Below are positions 44,917 to 54,324 of a DNA stretch of 64,000 nt, one piece after another. A program made the translations under genes and the position numbers. Each line of letters starts with the position of its first letter. Position 1 is the stretch's first letter. The notes under the pieces were generated by a model. That model ran no database searches and was not told the origin of the DNA. It saw only the letters and a list, made by a program, of their open reading frames with translations. This stretch comes from DATFTE01 sp963802575 (GTDB lineage Bacteria; Acidobacteriota; Terriglobia; Terriglobales; Acidobacteriaceae): positions 62,001 through 126,000 of the forward strand of contig CAWDJF010000009.1 in assembly GCA_963802575.1 (NCBI GenBank). The letters run 5' to 3'.

Positions 44917-45396
44917 ATGTCATTCAAGACTTGGCTTCGCGTGGGTGCGACAGCAGTTCTTTCGCTGGCGCTCTCTACGACCATCGCGATGGCCCAGGGT
45001 CAGGGACACGGCCACGACAAAGACAAATACGATCGCGACGACGATGATGACCGGGACCATGGACATGGACACGGGCACGGGCACGGCCATGAACGCGATC
45101 GGTACACCGATCACGACCAGCAGATTCGCGGCTGGTACCACGATCATTACTCGAATCTCCCGCCGGGCCTGGCGAAACGTGACCGCTTGCCTCCCGGATT
45201 GGAGCGCCAGTTAGTAGTTCGCGGAACTCTGCCGCCGGGGCTCCAGAAGAAGATGCAGCCCTGCCCGCCAGACCTCGAGAGAATGCTTCCGCCTCCGCCT
45301 CCAAATTACGCGCACGTCGTGATCGGAGGGAATTTGGTTCTGTTGAATCGGGCGAACTTCCAGGTCGCCGATGTTTTCCACGTGGAGATTCACTAG
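44917..45396 (+). CDS. His/Asp-rich secreted CigR/RcnB-like protein
   Basis: This 159-residue protein has a signal peptide (MSFKTWLRVGATAVLSLALSTTIAMAQ), then an Asp/His tract (residues 28-66, with repeated GHGHGH) likely to bind metal. The second half has three LPPGL motifs (residues about 82-112) and a C-terminal LPPPPPNYAHVVIGGNLVLLNRANFQVADVF. The last part matches the YRNIVVGN-type inner-membrane RcnB/CigR family tail. Function is unknown; metal binding or stress resistance is plausible. A GGGGGG lies upstream of the ATG. Confidence 0.7.
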   Translation: MSFKTWLRVGATAVLSLALSTTIAMAQGQGHGHDKDKYDRDDDDDRDHGHGHGHGHGHERDRYTDHDQQIRGWYHDHYSNLPPGLAKRDRLPPGLERQLVVRGTLPPGLQKKMQPCPPDLERMLPPPPPNYAHVVIGGNLVLLNRANFQVADVFHVEIH

Positions 45397-45504
45397 ACTG
45401 GAAATCAGCGGCATCTCCAGCAATCCTGGGGTGTGCTTTGCTGCCTTCAGCGTTTGCCGATGATCACAGGGAGCGCTAGGCTGAGCCAACAGGCAGGACT
45501 TTCG

Positions 45505-45893
45505 CTATTGCAGCTTCGCGTGCTCCGCCTTGGCTTGCTTCAGGATGGGGATGTCGGGGTCGGCGTCCTTCCAGAGGGCGAGGAAGTCCTGATAGGTAGC
45601 CTTGGCCTTAGCGGTATCACCAGATAAAGCGAAGGATCGACCTGATTGCAGGCGCGCCGCTACGCCTACGGGATCACTGACAACAATCCCTCGATGGTCG
45701 AGGATTCTCTGGAATTCCGCGGCGGCTTCCCTGCCACGGTGTGCGGCCAAGTAGGCTTGGCCACGCACAGTTGATGGCCGATCGAGAGATTGAGATAGCC
45801 GAAGGTAAAATCCCGAGCCTTGTAGACAACGCCCATCCCGCCTCCACCGAGTTTCTCAACAATGCGGTAGTGCGAGATGGTTTGGCCGATCAC
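45505..45893 (-). pseudogene. Remnant of a Ser/Thr protein kinase with TPR tail
   Basis: On the minus strand a GTG at 45893 starts VIGQTISHYRIVEKLGGGGMGVVYKARD, the P-loop start of acidobacterial PknB-type kinases. After this the kinase core is missing, and in another frame the last 87 residues of such a protein follow (GQAYLAAHRGREAAAEFQRILDH...FLALWKDADPDIPILKQAKAEHAKLQ), a TPR tail ending at 45505. An internal deletion of about two kilobases and a frameshift explain this. The gene is not functional. Confidence 0.7.
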
Positions 45894-46283
45894 TGGCGCG
45901 AATCTTACTTCTGTGAAACCGGGCAAGTCAACGAAAGCCGTGGTTTGGTGCCAGCGAATATTCTTGTTGATAAATCCGCGATCTCTAACCATGTCGGCGA
46001 TCTCAAGCATCCATGAGCACACTTCTGTATGCACTCATAGAAGAAGAGCTCTGGTTGATGGTTTGCGCGTTCCGATCATGAGTCGTCCCGCCGGGTGTGC
46101 GTCTTCCACCGGTCACAGCGTCCGGTGATTGGGGTCATTGCCGCAAACCTATTCCAACAGTAATGTGAGCCGAGGTCGCTGGATATCTTCCGCTAGCCCT
46201 CCGCCTCCGGCTCCTACCATCTTGCACTTCGAATCGGGTACGTCGCGCGACATATCCTGTCGCTCAGCGAAAGGAAAAATTTC
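45894..46283. other. Gene-free interval
   Basis: Nothing convincing is encoded here. The part next to the kinase remnant may be its former upstream region. An AAAGGA ribosome binding site for the GloVer gene is at the right end. Confidence 0.5.
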
Positions 46284-47546
46284 ATGAAACGCAATCCATT
46301 CCAGACTTTGCTAGGCGCCGCCCTGTTGCTGATGATCGTGACCTTAGCGATCGTCGGGGCAGCGTCCGCGCAAAGCCAGTACAAGATCCTCTATACGTTC
46401 ACTGGGGGCACGGACGGCTTTGCCCCTTATGGCGGCCTCGTCTTCGACGCCGCCGGAAATCTTTATGGAACGACCGAACTGGGTGGCCAGTCGAACTGCT
46501 ACGCCGCCCCCTGTGGAGTTGTCTTCAAGTTGGCGCCGAACCAGGATGGCACCTGGACTCAAACCGTGATTCACACATTCACCGGCGGGATCGATCAGGG
46601 ATATCCCTTCAATACGCTGACCATCGATTCAACTGGCAACCTGTATGGAACAACCGAGGGCGATCAAGAATCGTTTTTTGGAACGGTCTTCGAATTGGAA
46701 TCAAATCCTGACGGTACCTGGACTCACAAGCTGCTCCACGCATTCTCCGGTGGCGATGATGGCCAGACCCTGATATCCGGCGTGATCTTTGATTCAGTGG
46801 GGAATCTTTATGGGACTACCTACACCGGTGGCGCGTTCAGTCACGGCACGATCTTTCAACTCACTCCAAATTCAGACGGCAGTTGGACTCATAACGTACT
46901 CTACAGTTTCGCCGGCCAGCCCGACGGAAGAACTCCTTACGGCCGTTTGCTGCTCGACGCGAGCGGAACTCTTTACGGTACAACGTACGCCGGTGGAACT
47001 GGACCGTGCGCTTGGGGAGGTTGCGGCACCATCTTTTCGCTAAGTCCGGCTGGAGACGGCTCCTGGACTGAAAAAGTTCTGCTGAGTTTTAAGGGCCCGA
47101 TCGATGGAGCTGGTCCTGAAGCGGGCCTGATTTTCGACCACGCAGGCCACCTGTTTGGCACAACCAGTGCCCAAGGTCCTCGTCATCACGGCACCGTCTT
47201 CGAACTCGTAAGAACCTCGTCGGGATGGAAAGAGAAGATTCTGCGAGCTTTTGACGACGGCCCGTGGGGAGGTGATCCACGGAGCGAACTGATCTTTGAT
47301 GCCGCGGGCAACCTCTATGGCGCTGCTCTGCATGGAAGCAACTTCAAGCAGGGCCTGATCTATAAGCTAAGCCCCTCCTCAGGCAATGGCTGGAAAGAAA
47401 CGGTGCTCTACAGTTTCGGATCGCTCTATCAGGATGGTGCTCTACCGGCGGCCGAGCTGATTTGGGATGCGGCCGGCAACCTCTACGGCACAACGTCGGC
47501 GGGCGGCGCCTCCTATGCGGGAGAGGTGTTCGAGATCACTCCGTAA
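46284..47546 (+). CDS. Secreted GloVer-type repeat protein
   Basis: This 420-residue protein starts with a signal peptide (MKRNPFQTLLGAALLLMIVTLAIVGAASAQ). It is made of about seven repeats of the type GLVFDAAGNLYGTTELGG...GVVFKLxPNxDGTWT, the same family as the N-terminal part of the protein at 14194. Here the repeats include the DGxWTxxVLxSF extension and end without a TIG domain. The fold is probably a beta-propeller, and the protein is extracellular. The target is unknown. Confidence 0.85.
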   Translation: MKRNPFQTLLGAALLLMIVTLAIVGAASAQSQYKILYTFTGGTDGFAPYGGLVFDAAGNLYGTTELGGQSNCYAAPCGVVFKLAPNQDGTWTQTVIHTFTGGIDQGYPFNTLTIDSTGNLYGTTEGDQESFFGTVFELESNPDGTWTHKLLHAFSGGDDGQTLISGVIFDSVGNLYGTTYTGGAFSHGTIFQLTPNSDGSWTHNVLYSFAGQPDGRTPYGRLLLDASGTLYGTTYAGGTGPCAWGGCGTIFSLSPAGDGSWTEKVLLSFKGPIDGAGPEAGLIFDHAGHLFGTTSAQGPRHHGTVFELVRTSSGWKEKILRAFDDGPWGGDPRSELIFDAAGNLYGAALHGSNFKQGLIYKLSPSSGNGWKETVLYSFGSLYQDGALPAAELIWDAAGNLYGTTSAGGASYAGEVFEITP

Positions 47547-47722
47547 GCTGGCCGCGCTGTCTCTCGTCACACCGTAAAGACTGCTGATAAATCGCCATTG
47601 CACTAAAAATCCCTGTCGGGCTGGTCCGCCGGGTCAATGAGCGACATCGCTGGTAACGACAGTTATCATTCGTTGAGGCATAATGCGCGAATGGCCTTCG
47701 AGGCTCTAACGGCGGAAGAGCT

Positions 47723-48196
47723 GTGAGAAAGGTTCCCGAGGTCGAAGCGGCTAAGGCGTTGATGATCGAAGCGGCGGACTGGTCGGTTTTCAGGTGGCTG
47801 TTCGAAAAGCGCAGAGTACGAGAGACCGCCGATGAAGCCAACGTTGCGTTGGACATGTTGAACCAAGCGGTTAAGGCGCGCTGGAGCAGTGCCATGAAAG
47901 CCGCCTACAAGAACTTGGCAGCGAAAGCCGGAGGCGCTGGATCGGGCCGGCAAGCCGAGCCGGCATCTCAGGCCATCGATCCTCAAGTTAGATTGTTCGC
48001 TAAGAAGGTGAAGGCAGCAGATGACGCCGCCTACAGGGCCAGATTAGCTGCGGAAGACGCCTTCGACCAAGCGGAGAGAGAAATGAATCCGGCCCTTTTG
48101 CGAGAAGGATGTCAGAAAGCCGTCCAGGCGTGGGAGTTAAAAGAACGGGCAATACGCAGAGCCGAGTCAGTGCAAGATGCCAACAAAGCGTATTGA
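47723..48196 (+). CDS. Helical protein, unknown function
   Basis: This 157-residue protein is almost wholly helical, rich in Ala, Lys, Arg and Glu (for example AAKALMIEAADWSVFRWLFEKRRVRETADEA and AREEM-type segments such as AYRARLAAEDAFDQAEREMN). It has no signal or transmembrane segment. Coiled-coil assembly is possible. The start is GTG at 47723. It has no recognisable domain. Confidence 0.5.
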   Translation: MRKVPEVEAAKALMIEAADWSVFRWLFEKRRVRETADEANVALDMLNQAVKARWSSAMKAAYKNLAAKAGGAGSGRQAEPASQAIDPQVRLFAKKVKAADDAAYRARLAAEDAFDQAEREMNPALLREGCQKAVQAWELKERAIRRAESVQDANKAY

Positions 48197-48676
48197 GTGA
48201 TCTTGCCAACTTTTGACTGATCGGCAACGTGGAAACTTGAGATCGGCGATTCCGTTACCGAATGGTCCTCGGGGCGGCACTTCCCTTTTCGCGTCACGGA
48301 CGATGATTACGCATCAATGGAGCCCTCTATTCACTGGAGAGTGATGCCATTCGGAATCGGAGAGGCTTGACACGCCCAGCCTGAGAAGAGGCTTGCATTT
48401 CGATGCGGGAGTCCGCGAGTCTTCTTGCTCAGGCCGTTTCGCTCGACACCAGGCCGCCAACGCTGCCCGGCTCCGAGCATCGTGGTGGCCGAAAACCACC
48501 ATTTCGGCTTAAAGCAGCCGGCCGGCGCTCTTTGCTCTTTAGCTTTTCTCGCCACACGATTCCGTTCGATCACCTTGTACTGAAGCTACTTGCGGGCAAT
48601 ATGGGTATGACTCGCGGATTGGCCACGCACTTGCCTTTCGTCCAGGCGTGAAACCTCGTCAACAAGGAGTGTCTCC
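48197..48676. other. Gene-free interval, weakly structured
   Basis: Short frames on both strands lack ribosome binding sites and coding bias. A GGTGGCCGAAAACCACC palindrome lies at about 48482-48498. Nothing else was recognised. Confidence 0.45.
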
Positions 48677-49078
48677 ATGCCGTCCCGCTTTACGGTTCTG
48701 TCTCCCGCGGTCCTGCTGGCTCTGTTGTTCCTCCCAGGCTGCAACAACGCTCTGAACCCCCTTTGCGATAGTTCCAGGCCTGCGCCGCTTATCGCTTCGC
48801 TCTCACCAAGCACGGTTGCTTTTGATCAGGTGCAGCAAGGTACTGTGCTTACGGTGAATGGCAGCAAGTTTGTTTCTTCTACGGAAGTTATCATCAACGG
48901 CAAGACCCTAAGCGCGACGGTTACGAGCGGTCAGCAACTGCAAGTACCGCTCACGACTAGCATAATTACTGGGCCCGGACCGGTGGACGTCACTGTGCAT
49001 ACTCCGAGCGGGAACACGTCTGACCTGGGTTGCACCAGCGGCGGCAACAGCAGCGTGCTCGTGCTGACCGTCAATTAG
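48677..49078 (+). CDS. Lipoprotein with a TIG-like domain
   Basis: This 133-residue protein starts after AAGGAGTG with a lipoprotein signal (MPSRFTVLSPAVLLALLFLPGC, Cys at residue 22). A single immunoglobulin-like TIG/IPT domain follows (PLIASLSPSTVAFDQVQQGTVLTVNGSKFVSSTEVIINGKTL...GPVDVTVHTPSGNTS). It is probably exposed on the cell surface or periplasmic side. The function is unknown. Confidence 0.75.
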   Translation: MPSRFTVLSPAVLLALLFLPGCNNALNPLCDSSRPAPLIASLSPSTVAFDQVQQGTVLTVNGSKFVSSTEVIINGKTLSATVTSGQQLQVPLTTSIITGPGPVDVTVHTPSGNTSDLGCTSGGNSSVLVLTVN

Positions 49079-49215
49079 GGTCGGCCACGAACAGTGGTCA
49101 ACGGTATGTGCCGCCGTCAAACTTTCCTCACCGCTCACTTGGTTGGGAACGAGGAATGAGCACTCTCGTGGCGCGCAGACGCCTCGCGGACCGCGCAGAG
49201 TGTCCGCCCAACGCG

Positions 49216-50088
49216 CTACGGGTTTGGCGGAGCACTAAGCAAGTCGCAATGCTCCACGCACTTCACCGTCTCAATCTCGACGTTGGCTTTTTTATGGCCG
49301 GAGAAGTTGACATCGGGAAGAACCAGGATGGTCTGCGAGCCGTTGGCGACGTTGAATGTGCAGTTAAAGGCGAGAGACTGCACACCCTGCTCCTTGCATC
49401 CGGTTTGGTCGAGGGCCTCTCTGAGCGTGATGGCCCTGTCGTAGAACTGGTCGGCCAGGTGCGAGGGGAGCACGGCAACCGTCAGCGGAACGGGTGACTT
49501 AATTTTCACGCTGAGTTCCTGGGCATCGTGGTCGGGAGTGAACAGGCTGTAGATCTTGGGCACCGACGTCACATCGTATTTTTCGTTTACGATGCGACGC
49601 CAGTGAAACTCGGGCTGAATGCAGCGGTAGTACTGGATATGGAGATCGTTGGGAGAAATGAATTGCCGCACTCCGGGGCCGAGGATGGCGCCAATGGTGG
49701 TGACGACGGGGCGTTCAGGCTTGCGCTCGTCCCGAACGGTGAGAATCATGGGGCGCTCAGAGGGAAGATGACACTCGTAAATCGCGCTGACCACATGCTC
49801 CTTAATACAGATGAAGCTCAGGTTCGCGGAAGCTTCGGGATGCTGCGTCGCGTTGTTCCACTCGTCGGCCCAGGCCATCGCGACGGTGACGGGAAGTCTC
49901 GAGTCGATGCCGATGTGCATGTCGCCGCCCCCGACAGCGGGATAGTAGATACGGCCGGCGTGAAGGCTGGCGGGTTCCATGGGGATGGTCTGGTTGTCGG
50001 CCGGAGTCCAGTCGACAACACGGCCTTGCCCGAAAGTGAGCGTAGCGAGGGCGCAGACCAGCGCGGCGACGATGGCGGAGCTTCTCAT
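49216..50088 (-). CDS. Secreted protein, unknown function
   Basis: This protein of about 290 residues starts at ATG 50088 with a signal peptide (MRSSAIVAALVCALATLTFGQG). The body is beta-rich with four pairs of Cys in ICIKEHV, YECHLPSE, YYRCIQP and KCVEHCDLL. One WRRIVNEKYDV region is charged. No family was recognised. The frame extends to 50124, but the signal peptide marks 50088 as the start; no good ribosome binding site is seen. Confidence 0.65.
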   Translation of the reverse strand: MRSSAIVAALVCALATLTFGQGRVVDWTPADNQTIPMEPASLHAGRIYYPAVGGGDMHIGIDSRLPVTVAMAWADEWNNATQHPEASANLSFICIKEHVVSAIYECHLPSERPMILTVRDERKPERPVVTTIGAILGPGVRQFISPNDLHIQYYRCIQPEFHWRRIVNEKYDVTSVPKIYSLFTPDHDAQELSVKIKSPVPLTVAVLPSHLADQFYDRAITLREALDQTGCKEQGVQSLAFNCTFNVANGSQTILVLPDVNFSGHKKANVEIETVKCVEHCDLLSAPPNP

Positions 50089-50250
50089 AATAGCTAAGTA
50101 TTTGCGCGAGGAAGCCGTGCACATAACGAATTCGCAACGGCCCGGTTACGGAGGTACTAAAACAGCCGCTCACTCACAATGCATTGATCGCCCTGAAAGC
50201 GAAGGGCCCCCTGGCGGGAGCCCTATCGCCTCTCGCATTGCGGTGTGTCC

Positions 50251-50985
50251 CTACCTGACCTTTACTGGGTCCGCCGTTCCATCGGACCACCAGCCCGCCG
50301 GAACCATGAATACGTCGATTGGTTCGGGAGCACCCTTGAACTGTGGATTCAGCATGACGGGCGAGTTCGACAGATCTGCACCCCAAACGGCTCCGTCCAT
50401 CAGTGGCGTGTAAAACATCAGGTGCGCCATCCAGTTGTGGTGTTCGCCATCGGTCAGGTACTGCTCTTTCGACATCATGTAGGCCATGGCTCCAGCCTCC
50501 AGGGGCGGCAGCTCTTGTTTCATGAATATCTTCATGCCGCCCAAGATCTGAGCTTTGGATTGACCGGCCAATACCATCTCCGTCCTTTTATACGTCAGGG
50601 GCAGAATGGAGTGGGCAGCCGGCGGATTGAAGCAGACCGGGCCTCGAAGTTTAGGGTTCCAAAAACCAGCACTGCCATCCCCGTCGAATGGTGACATCCA
50701 CCCTCGCTCCACGAGACACACGAAACCGTTCTTGCCTTTGACTGCGGTTTCGTAGCCATGCGGGCCCAGGACGAGGACATCGGCATCGCGCGAGATTGCC
50801 TCGGGCGCAGCACTACGAGCCAGGGCAATCTCGGCATTTCGATCCGTCATCAGGTACTGATCAAGCGGGGCCATGGTCGGATACGGCGCTTTGGCGTCCT
50901 GTGCCTGCGCCTGCCACACGGCGGCGACCACGACAAGCAGTGCGACGTTTCTTAACGCAATCGTTCTGAGGGCATTTGGCTTCAT
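50251..50985 (-). CDS. Secreted protein divergent from MarR regulator, unknown function
   Basis: The ATG at 50985 has an AGGAGG six bases upstream and opens a 244-residue protein with a signal peptide (MKPNALRTIALRNVALLVVVAAVWQAQAQ). The mature part (PYPTMAPLDQYLMTDRNAEIALARSAAPEAISRDADVLVLG...HHNWMAHLMFYTPLMDGAVWGADLSNSP) has no recognised domain. It is divergent from the MarR gene, with an operator-like palindrome between them, so its expression is likely controlled by that regulator. Confidence 0.7.
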   Translation of the reverse strand: MKPNALRTIALRNVALLVVVAAVWQAQAQDAKAPYPTMAPLDQYLMTDRNAEIALARSAAPEAISRDADVLVLGPHGYETAVKGKNGFVCLVERGWMSPFDGDGSAGFWNPKLRGPVCFNPPAAHSILPLTYKRTEMVLAGQSKAQILGGMKIFMKQELPPLEAGAMAYMMSKEQYLTDGEHHNWMAHLMFYTPLMDGAVWGADLSNSPVMLNPQFKGAPEPIDVFMVPAGWWSDGTADPVKVR

Positions 50986-51076
50986 TGATGCCTCCTGAGA
51001 GATGGGGAATTCTGCTCGTGTGATGCAAACCGGTTGGCCCGGTATGCCTTCCTCTTCGGGCCGCTTGCGATATATG

Positions 51077-51086
51077 TTGATATCAA
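51077..51086. promoter_or_regulatory. Candidate MarR operator
   Basis: The perfect palindrome TTGATATCAA lies 13 bases upstream of the MarR ATG, in an AT-rich divergent promoter. A neighbouring TATATGT unit occurs at 51071 and again at 51096. MarR-type regulators often bind such palindromes to repress their own and the divergent gene. Confidence 0.45.
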
Positions 51087-51098
51087 TACAATCTATAT

Positions 51099-51545
51099 AT
51101 GTCAATGGCCGCGAATCCTCCTTTTGAAACTACGCTTCTGGTCCGCGACTCTTGCCTGTGCCTTCACGTGCAGCGAGCGGCCAGAGCGCTAGCAAGACGA
51201 TTCGACGATGCATTCCGCCCACTGGGCCTGACCAACGGGCAATTCTCGCTCATGATGTCTCTCAACCGCCCGGAACCACCCGGCATGGCGGCAGTGGCGT
51301 CGCTACTCGCCATGGATCGGACCACTTTGACGGCGGCTCTCAAGCCCTTGCAGCGCCGCGGTCTGCTCAGAATCAAGACAGACCCGGTCGACCGCCGCGC
51401 CCGTCTGATGACGCTGACGCCGAAAGGGCGGAGATTGCTTACGCGCGCCGTTCCTGTCTGGAACAGTACCCACCTCGCGATTGAGTCTCTGCTTTGCGAT
51501 GGCGAACCCGACCGCCTGCGGAAAAATCTACGAGCACTCTCGTGA
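51099..51545 (+). CDS. MarR-family transcriptional regulator
   Basis: This 148-residue protein has the MarR winged helix: LGLTNGQFSLMMSL, AVASLLAMDRTTLTAALKPLQRRGLLRIKTDPVDRRARLMTLTPKGRRLL (recognition helix and wing). The ligand is unknown. Two in-frame ATG codons (51099 and 51105) are close together; no ribosome binding site is seen before the first, so leaderless translation is possible. The divergent secreted protein gene is a probable target. Confidence 0.88.
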   Translation: MSMAANPPFETTLLVRDSCLCLHVQRAARALARRFDDAFRPLGLTNGQFSLMMSLNRPEPPGMAAVASLLAMDRTTLTAALKPLQRRGLLRIKTDPVDRRARLMTLTPKGRRLLTRAVPVWNSTHLAIESLLCDGEPDRLRKNLRALS

Positions 51546-51879
51546 TCGTCCCAAGGTGGCACGAGTTACTCAGGGTACAGGTAGCATCCAGCCCGTTGAT
51601 CGCATCAGTACGCCATGGCTGCTTCTTGTCACGAAGAATGACTGGCCATGGTTTGATTTCGCCATATGTACAAAATTGAACAGTTTCTTAAAGCGTCAGG
51701 AATTAGTGTAGCCAGAGCTTCCTTCTCTCCGGAAGTGGCCGGAAACCCGACGTTTGGATTCTAATGACCGCCTTACTGCCTGGTAGTCTGCGCCAGGGCC
51801 AGGGATTGAACGGTGGCCGCCGGAGAATTTTTTTACATTTGAATTTAGGCTCGATTACTTTTTGTCGATTACCGACTAA
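51546..51879. other. Gene-free interval
   Basis: No gene or RNA was recognised. Short frames overlapping the MarR end have no coding features. Confidence 0.5.
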
Positions 51880-52533
51880 ATGCCCATGCAGCGCTCACAC
51901 GAATTGGAAGTCATGGATCGGCCTGATCTACCAGAAGAAATCATGGTCAGCGTCCACCAAGGGCTGACTCAAGTAAATCGTCTGCTCGGAAACACGGCGG
52001 CGCTGGTCAACGCCGTGCGGCGCGACCCCAAACCCGTGGGACGAGTTCTCGACCTTGGCTGCGGACACGGCGGTATCCTGCTCAGCATGCGCAGGCGGTT
52101 GGGGGTCGAAGTGGTGGGGGTCGATCTCCGTCTTCCTGCTCGGGACGATGGTTCGTTTCCAATTCTTCAAGCTAACGCTGTGTGCGACCCTCTGCCCGAG
52201 GCAGATGTTGCGGTGTCGTCCCTCCTGCTCCACCATCTGGCGGAGAACGACGTGGTCCGTCTCATTCAAAACGCGGGACGAACCTGCCGACGTTTAGTGC
52301 TCCTGGATCTGGTTCGAAGTCGTCTGCCGCTCATACTCTTTCAGTCATTCCTTGCGCCCTTCCTCACGCCCTGGAACGCCTCGGATGGTGCGCTCTCCAT
52401 CCGCAAGGCCTATACCAAACGCGAACTGGCGACAATCACGAAAAGGGCTTTGACCGGAACAGGGGCCACATTCAGTCATTCCATCGCACCCATGAACATA
52501 AGGCAAATTATCGATATCTCTTACCGAAGCTGA
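51880..52533 (+). CDS. Class I SAM-dependent methyltransferase
   Basis: This protein of up to 217 residues has the methyltransferase motif I VLDLGCGHGGILLSM, a VVGVDLR strand 2 end, DVAVSSLLLHHLAEND (motif IV region) and a C-terminal region with YTKRELATITK. It resembles small-molecule methyltransferases of the UbiE/UbiG type. The substrate is unknown. The start at 51880 has no ribosome binding site; ATG at 51913 (GGAAG upstream) is a good alternative. It is not near other biosynthetic genes. Confidence 0.78.
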   Translation: MPMQRSHELEVMDRPDLPEEIMVSVHQGLTQVNRLLGNTAALVNAVRRDPKPVGRVLDLGCGHGGILLSMRRRLGVEVVGVDLRLPARDDGSFPILQANAVCDPLPEADVAVSSLLLHHLAENDVVRLIQNAGRTCRRLVLLDLVRSRLPLILFQSFLAPFLTPWNASDGALSIRKAYTKRELATITKRALTGTGATFSHSIAPMNIRQIIDISYRS

Positions 52534-52784
52534 ACTAAAGAGGCGTTCGGTTGGGGAAGGATTTGCGATTGATTAAGGCCCACCCGATTTGAGATCGGCG
52601 GATCTAGGGGTCTTGCCCGCCAACTTGACGATACCCGAGACATTCCTTTCGACCACCGAAGGGCTAGGAACATCCCAGCCTTTCGCAAAACGTGGGCGGC
52701 GGGTGGAGTCTTGATCCAGTGCGGTAGGTAAATCAAGCAAGGTTCGTTAGCCACAGAGCCTGTTTTCTCAGAGTTTGATTTAAC

Positions 52785-53750
52785 CTATTTTTGGCGAAGG
52801 AGCTTTTTGCGGATGTCGGGCCAGAATTCCTGGAAAACGTGATTCAGGACGGCGGATTCCATTTGCGTCCCCCAGTTCGCGGCCGTTTGACTGAGACCGC
52901 GCTCTTGAGGGGGATAGTAAGCGTTGGACAAACCCGCTTCCAGCCCATTGCCCACCACCTCAGAGAAGTTGAATCTCGTCCTTCCAGAATCTGTCTTAGC
53001 GACGAAGGCCCGAGATATCGCGTAGCCGGTGCGGTGCAAAAAGCCTCCCTGACCCAGGGTGTAATAACGCGGGTCCTCGTGCATGATCGCGGGGACAATG
53101 GCTTCGGTGAAAAAAGTTCCCGACACGCCGTCCGCGAAGGTGCGCCAATAATAACGCCTGTAACCCACGAATCCGCTGCCCAGTTCCGGACTGGAATTGA
53201 GGAGCAAGGCCTGTGCAGCTAAGATTCCGGCCCAAGTGAACGAGGAGTAGTCCAAGATGCTATCGTGCGCGGCGAGTGAAAATTTCTCGCGGGTAGATAA
53301 CGGGGGTAGCTGCGTATTGGCACTCACCGCCGCAAAGTTTGGAACCACCCCGAACATACGCTTTGTCTGCTTGCCTTGAGAATCGTCTTTTTGGTCCTGG
53401 GCAGTCGAAGGCCCGTCCGGCAACGAAATGGCAACGCTATCCGATGGTGGGGCCGGAGCGGGGTTCATTTGTGATGTCGGGCTTTGTTGGACACATTCAA
53501 GAGGGCCGGTTTGGTCCGTATTTTTGGCCTGGGACCACGTAATGGTGGGCAAGACAAGAATAATGAAGAGAACAAGAACGACTTCTGTGATCGGGAGCAA
53601 CGCTCTCCTACGATTCACGCGCAAGGATGGAACCAATTCTTTCGCTGACGATCCTAAACTTGCGTCGTGCCACGAGCCGAGTCTCTGTCGAAATTCAAAC
53701 TGCACCACGCAATCGAAAGCCATCGGAGCCGCCCTTTCAATGTCCTGCAC
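52785..53750 (-). CDS. Secreted acidobacterial protein of unknown function
   Basis: This protein of about 321 residues has a hydrophobic signal helix (ALLPITEVVLVLFIILVLPTITWSQ) near residue 50, which suggests the true start lies downstream of the first ATG (perhaps an alternative codon near residue 44). A Pro-rich linker is followed by a conserved block KRMFGVVPNFAAVSANTQLPPLSTREKFSLA, and then GYRRYYWRTFADGVSGTFFTEAIVPAIMHEDPRYYTLG. This block recurs in many acidobacterial proteins, in my memory of the phylum, without known function. The C-terminus ends with KKLLRQK. Confidence 0.65.
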   Translation of the reverse strand: MQDIERAAPMAFDCVVQFEFRQRLGSWHDASLGSSAKELVPSLRVNRRRALLPITEVVLVLFIILVLPTITWSQAKNTDQTGPLECVQQSPTSQMNPAPAPPSDSVAISLPDGPSTAQDQKDDSQGKQTKRMFGVVPNFAAVSANTQLPPLSTREKFSLAAHDSILDYSSFTWAGILAAQALLLNSSPELGSGFVGYRRYYWRTFADGVSGTFFTEAIVPAIMHEDPRYYTLGQGGFLHRTGYAISRAFVAKTDSGRTRFNFSEVVGNGLEAGLSNAYYPPQERGLSQTAANWGTQMESAVLNHVFQEFWPDIRKKLLRQK

Positions 53751-54324
53751 GCGGACCAGGGCATCTTCCCCTGACTATCCCTGCCAAACATGGTTACCGC
53801 AGTTGCACGTTACGGTTTCGGTTGGTTGTTGCTTGGTCAATTGCTTTCCTGCAGATGGGGCACGGTTTAGTCATCACATAGGTCATGATCTTTACTCCTC
53901 GACTGAATCACTCGAGTTTAAGAGTCGATCCTATCGACCCGGTTCCGACCTGTCTGGTCAAGAACGCTCACACCATGCACGCTTTGTGCCCTGCCAGCTC
54001 TTGCGCCATGGCTGACGCACAATCGCGATTACACTCAGAACCACGTAAACGACAGCGATCGTCTGTTCAACCTGGCCGAGCGACACAATCCTAGCTCCCA
54101 TGATGGTTGCGATCCTCGCTGCCTTCAGGCTTCCCTGGTTCCGGCGCGGCGCCGGTCCTTCCGGCTGCGCTCGGCTCAGGTTCTCGGCACATTGTTCCCT
54201 TCATACGTGATTTGCGTCACATGTCGGTGTGACGAGTGCCCTAAGAAGCCTGCATCGGCCACGGCCACCATCAGCCCAAGAACGTCGATCGCGCCGCAAG
54301 GCATTCCACGACCCGAGGGCTATC
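53751..54324. other. Gene-poor interval with a broken zinc-ribbon fragment
   Basis: The only coding hint is a 30-residue frame at 53794-53886 on the minus strand with GGAG upstream, reading MTYVMTKPCPICRKAID. A shift of one base after it would continue as TCNCGNHVWQG, giving a CxxC...CxC pattern. It looks like a broken small zinc-binding protein. No other feature was recognised. Confidence 0.3.

Noticed and set aside
48331..48573. Minus-strand frame of 80 codons with several Trp and Arg
   Set aside because: No start context and no similarity recognised; probably chance.
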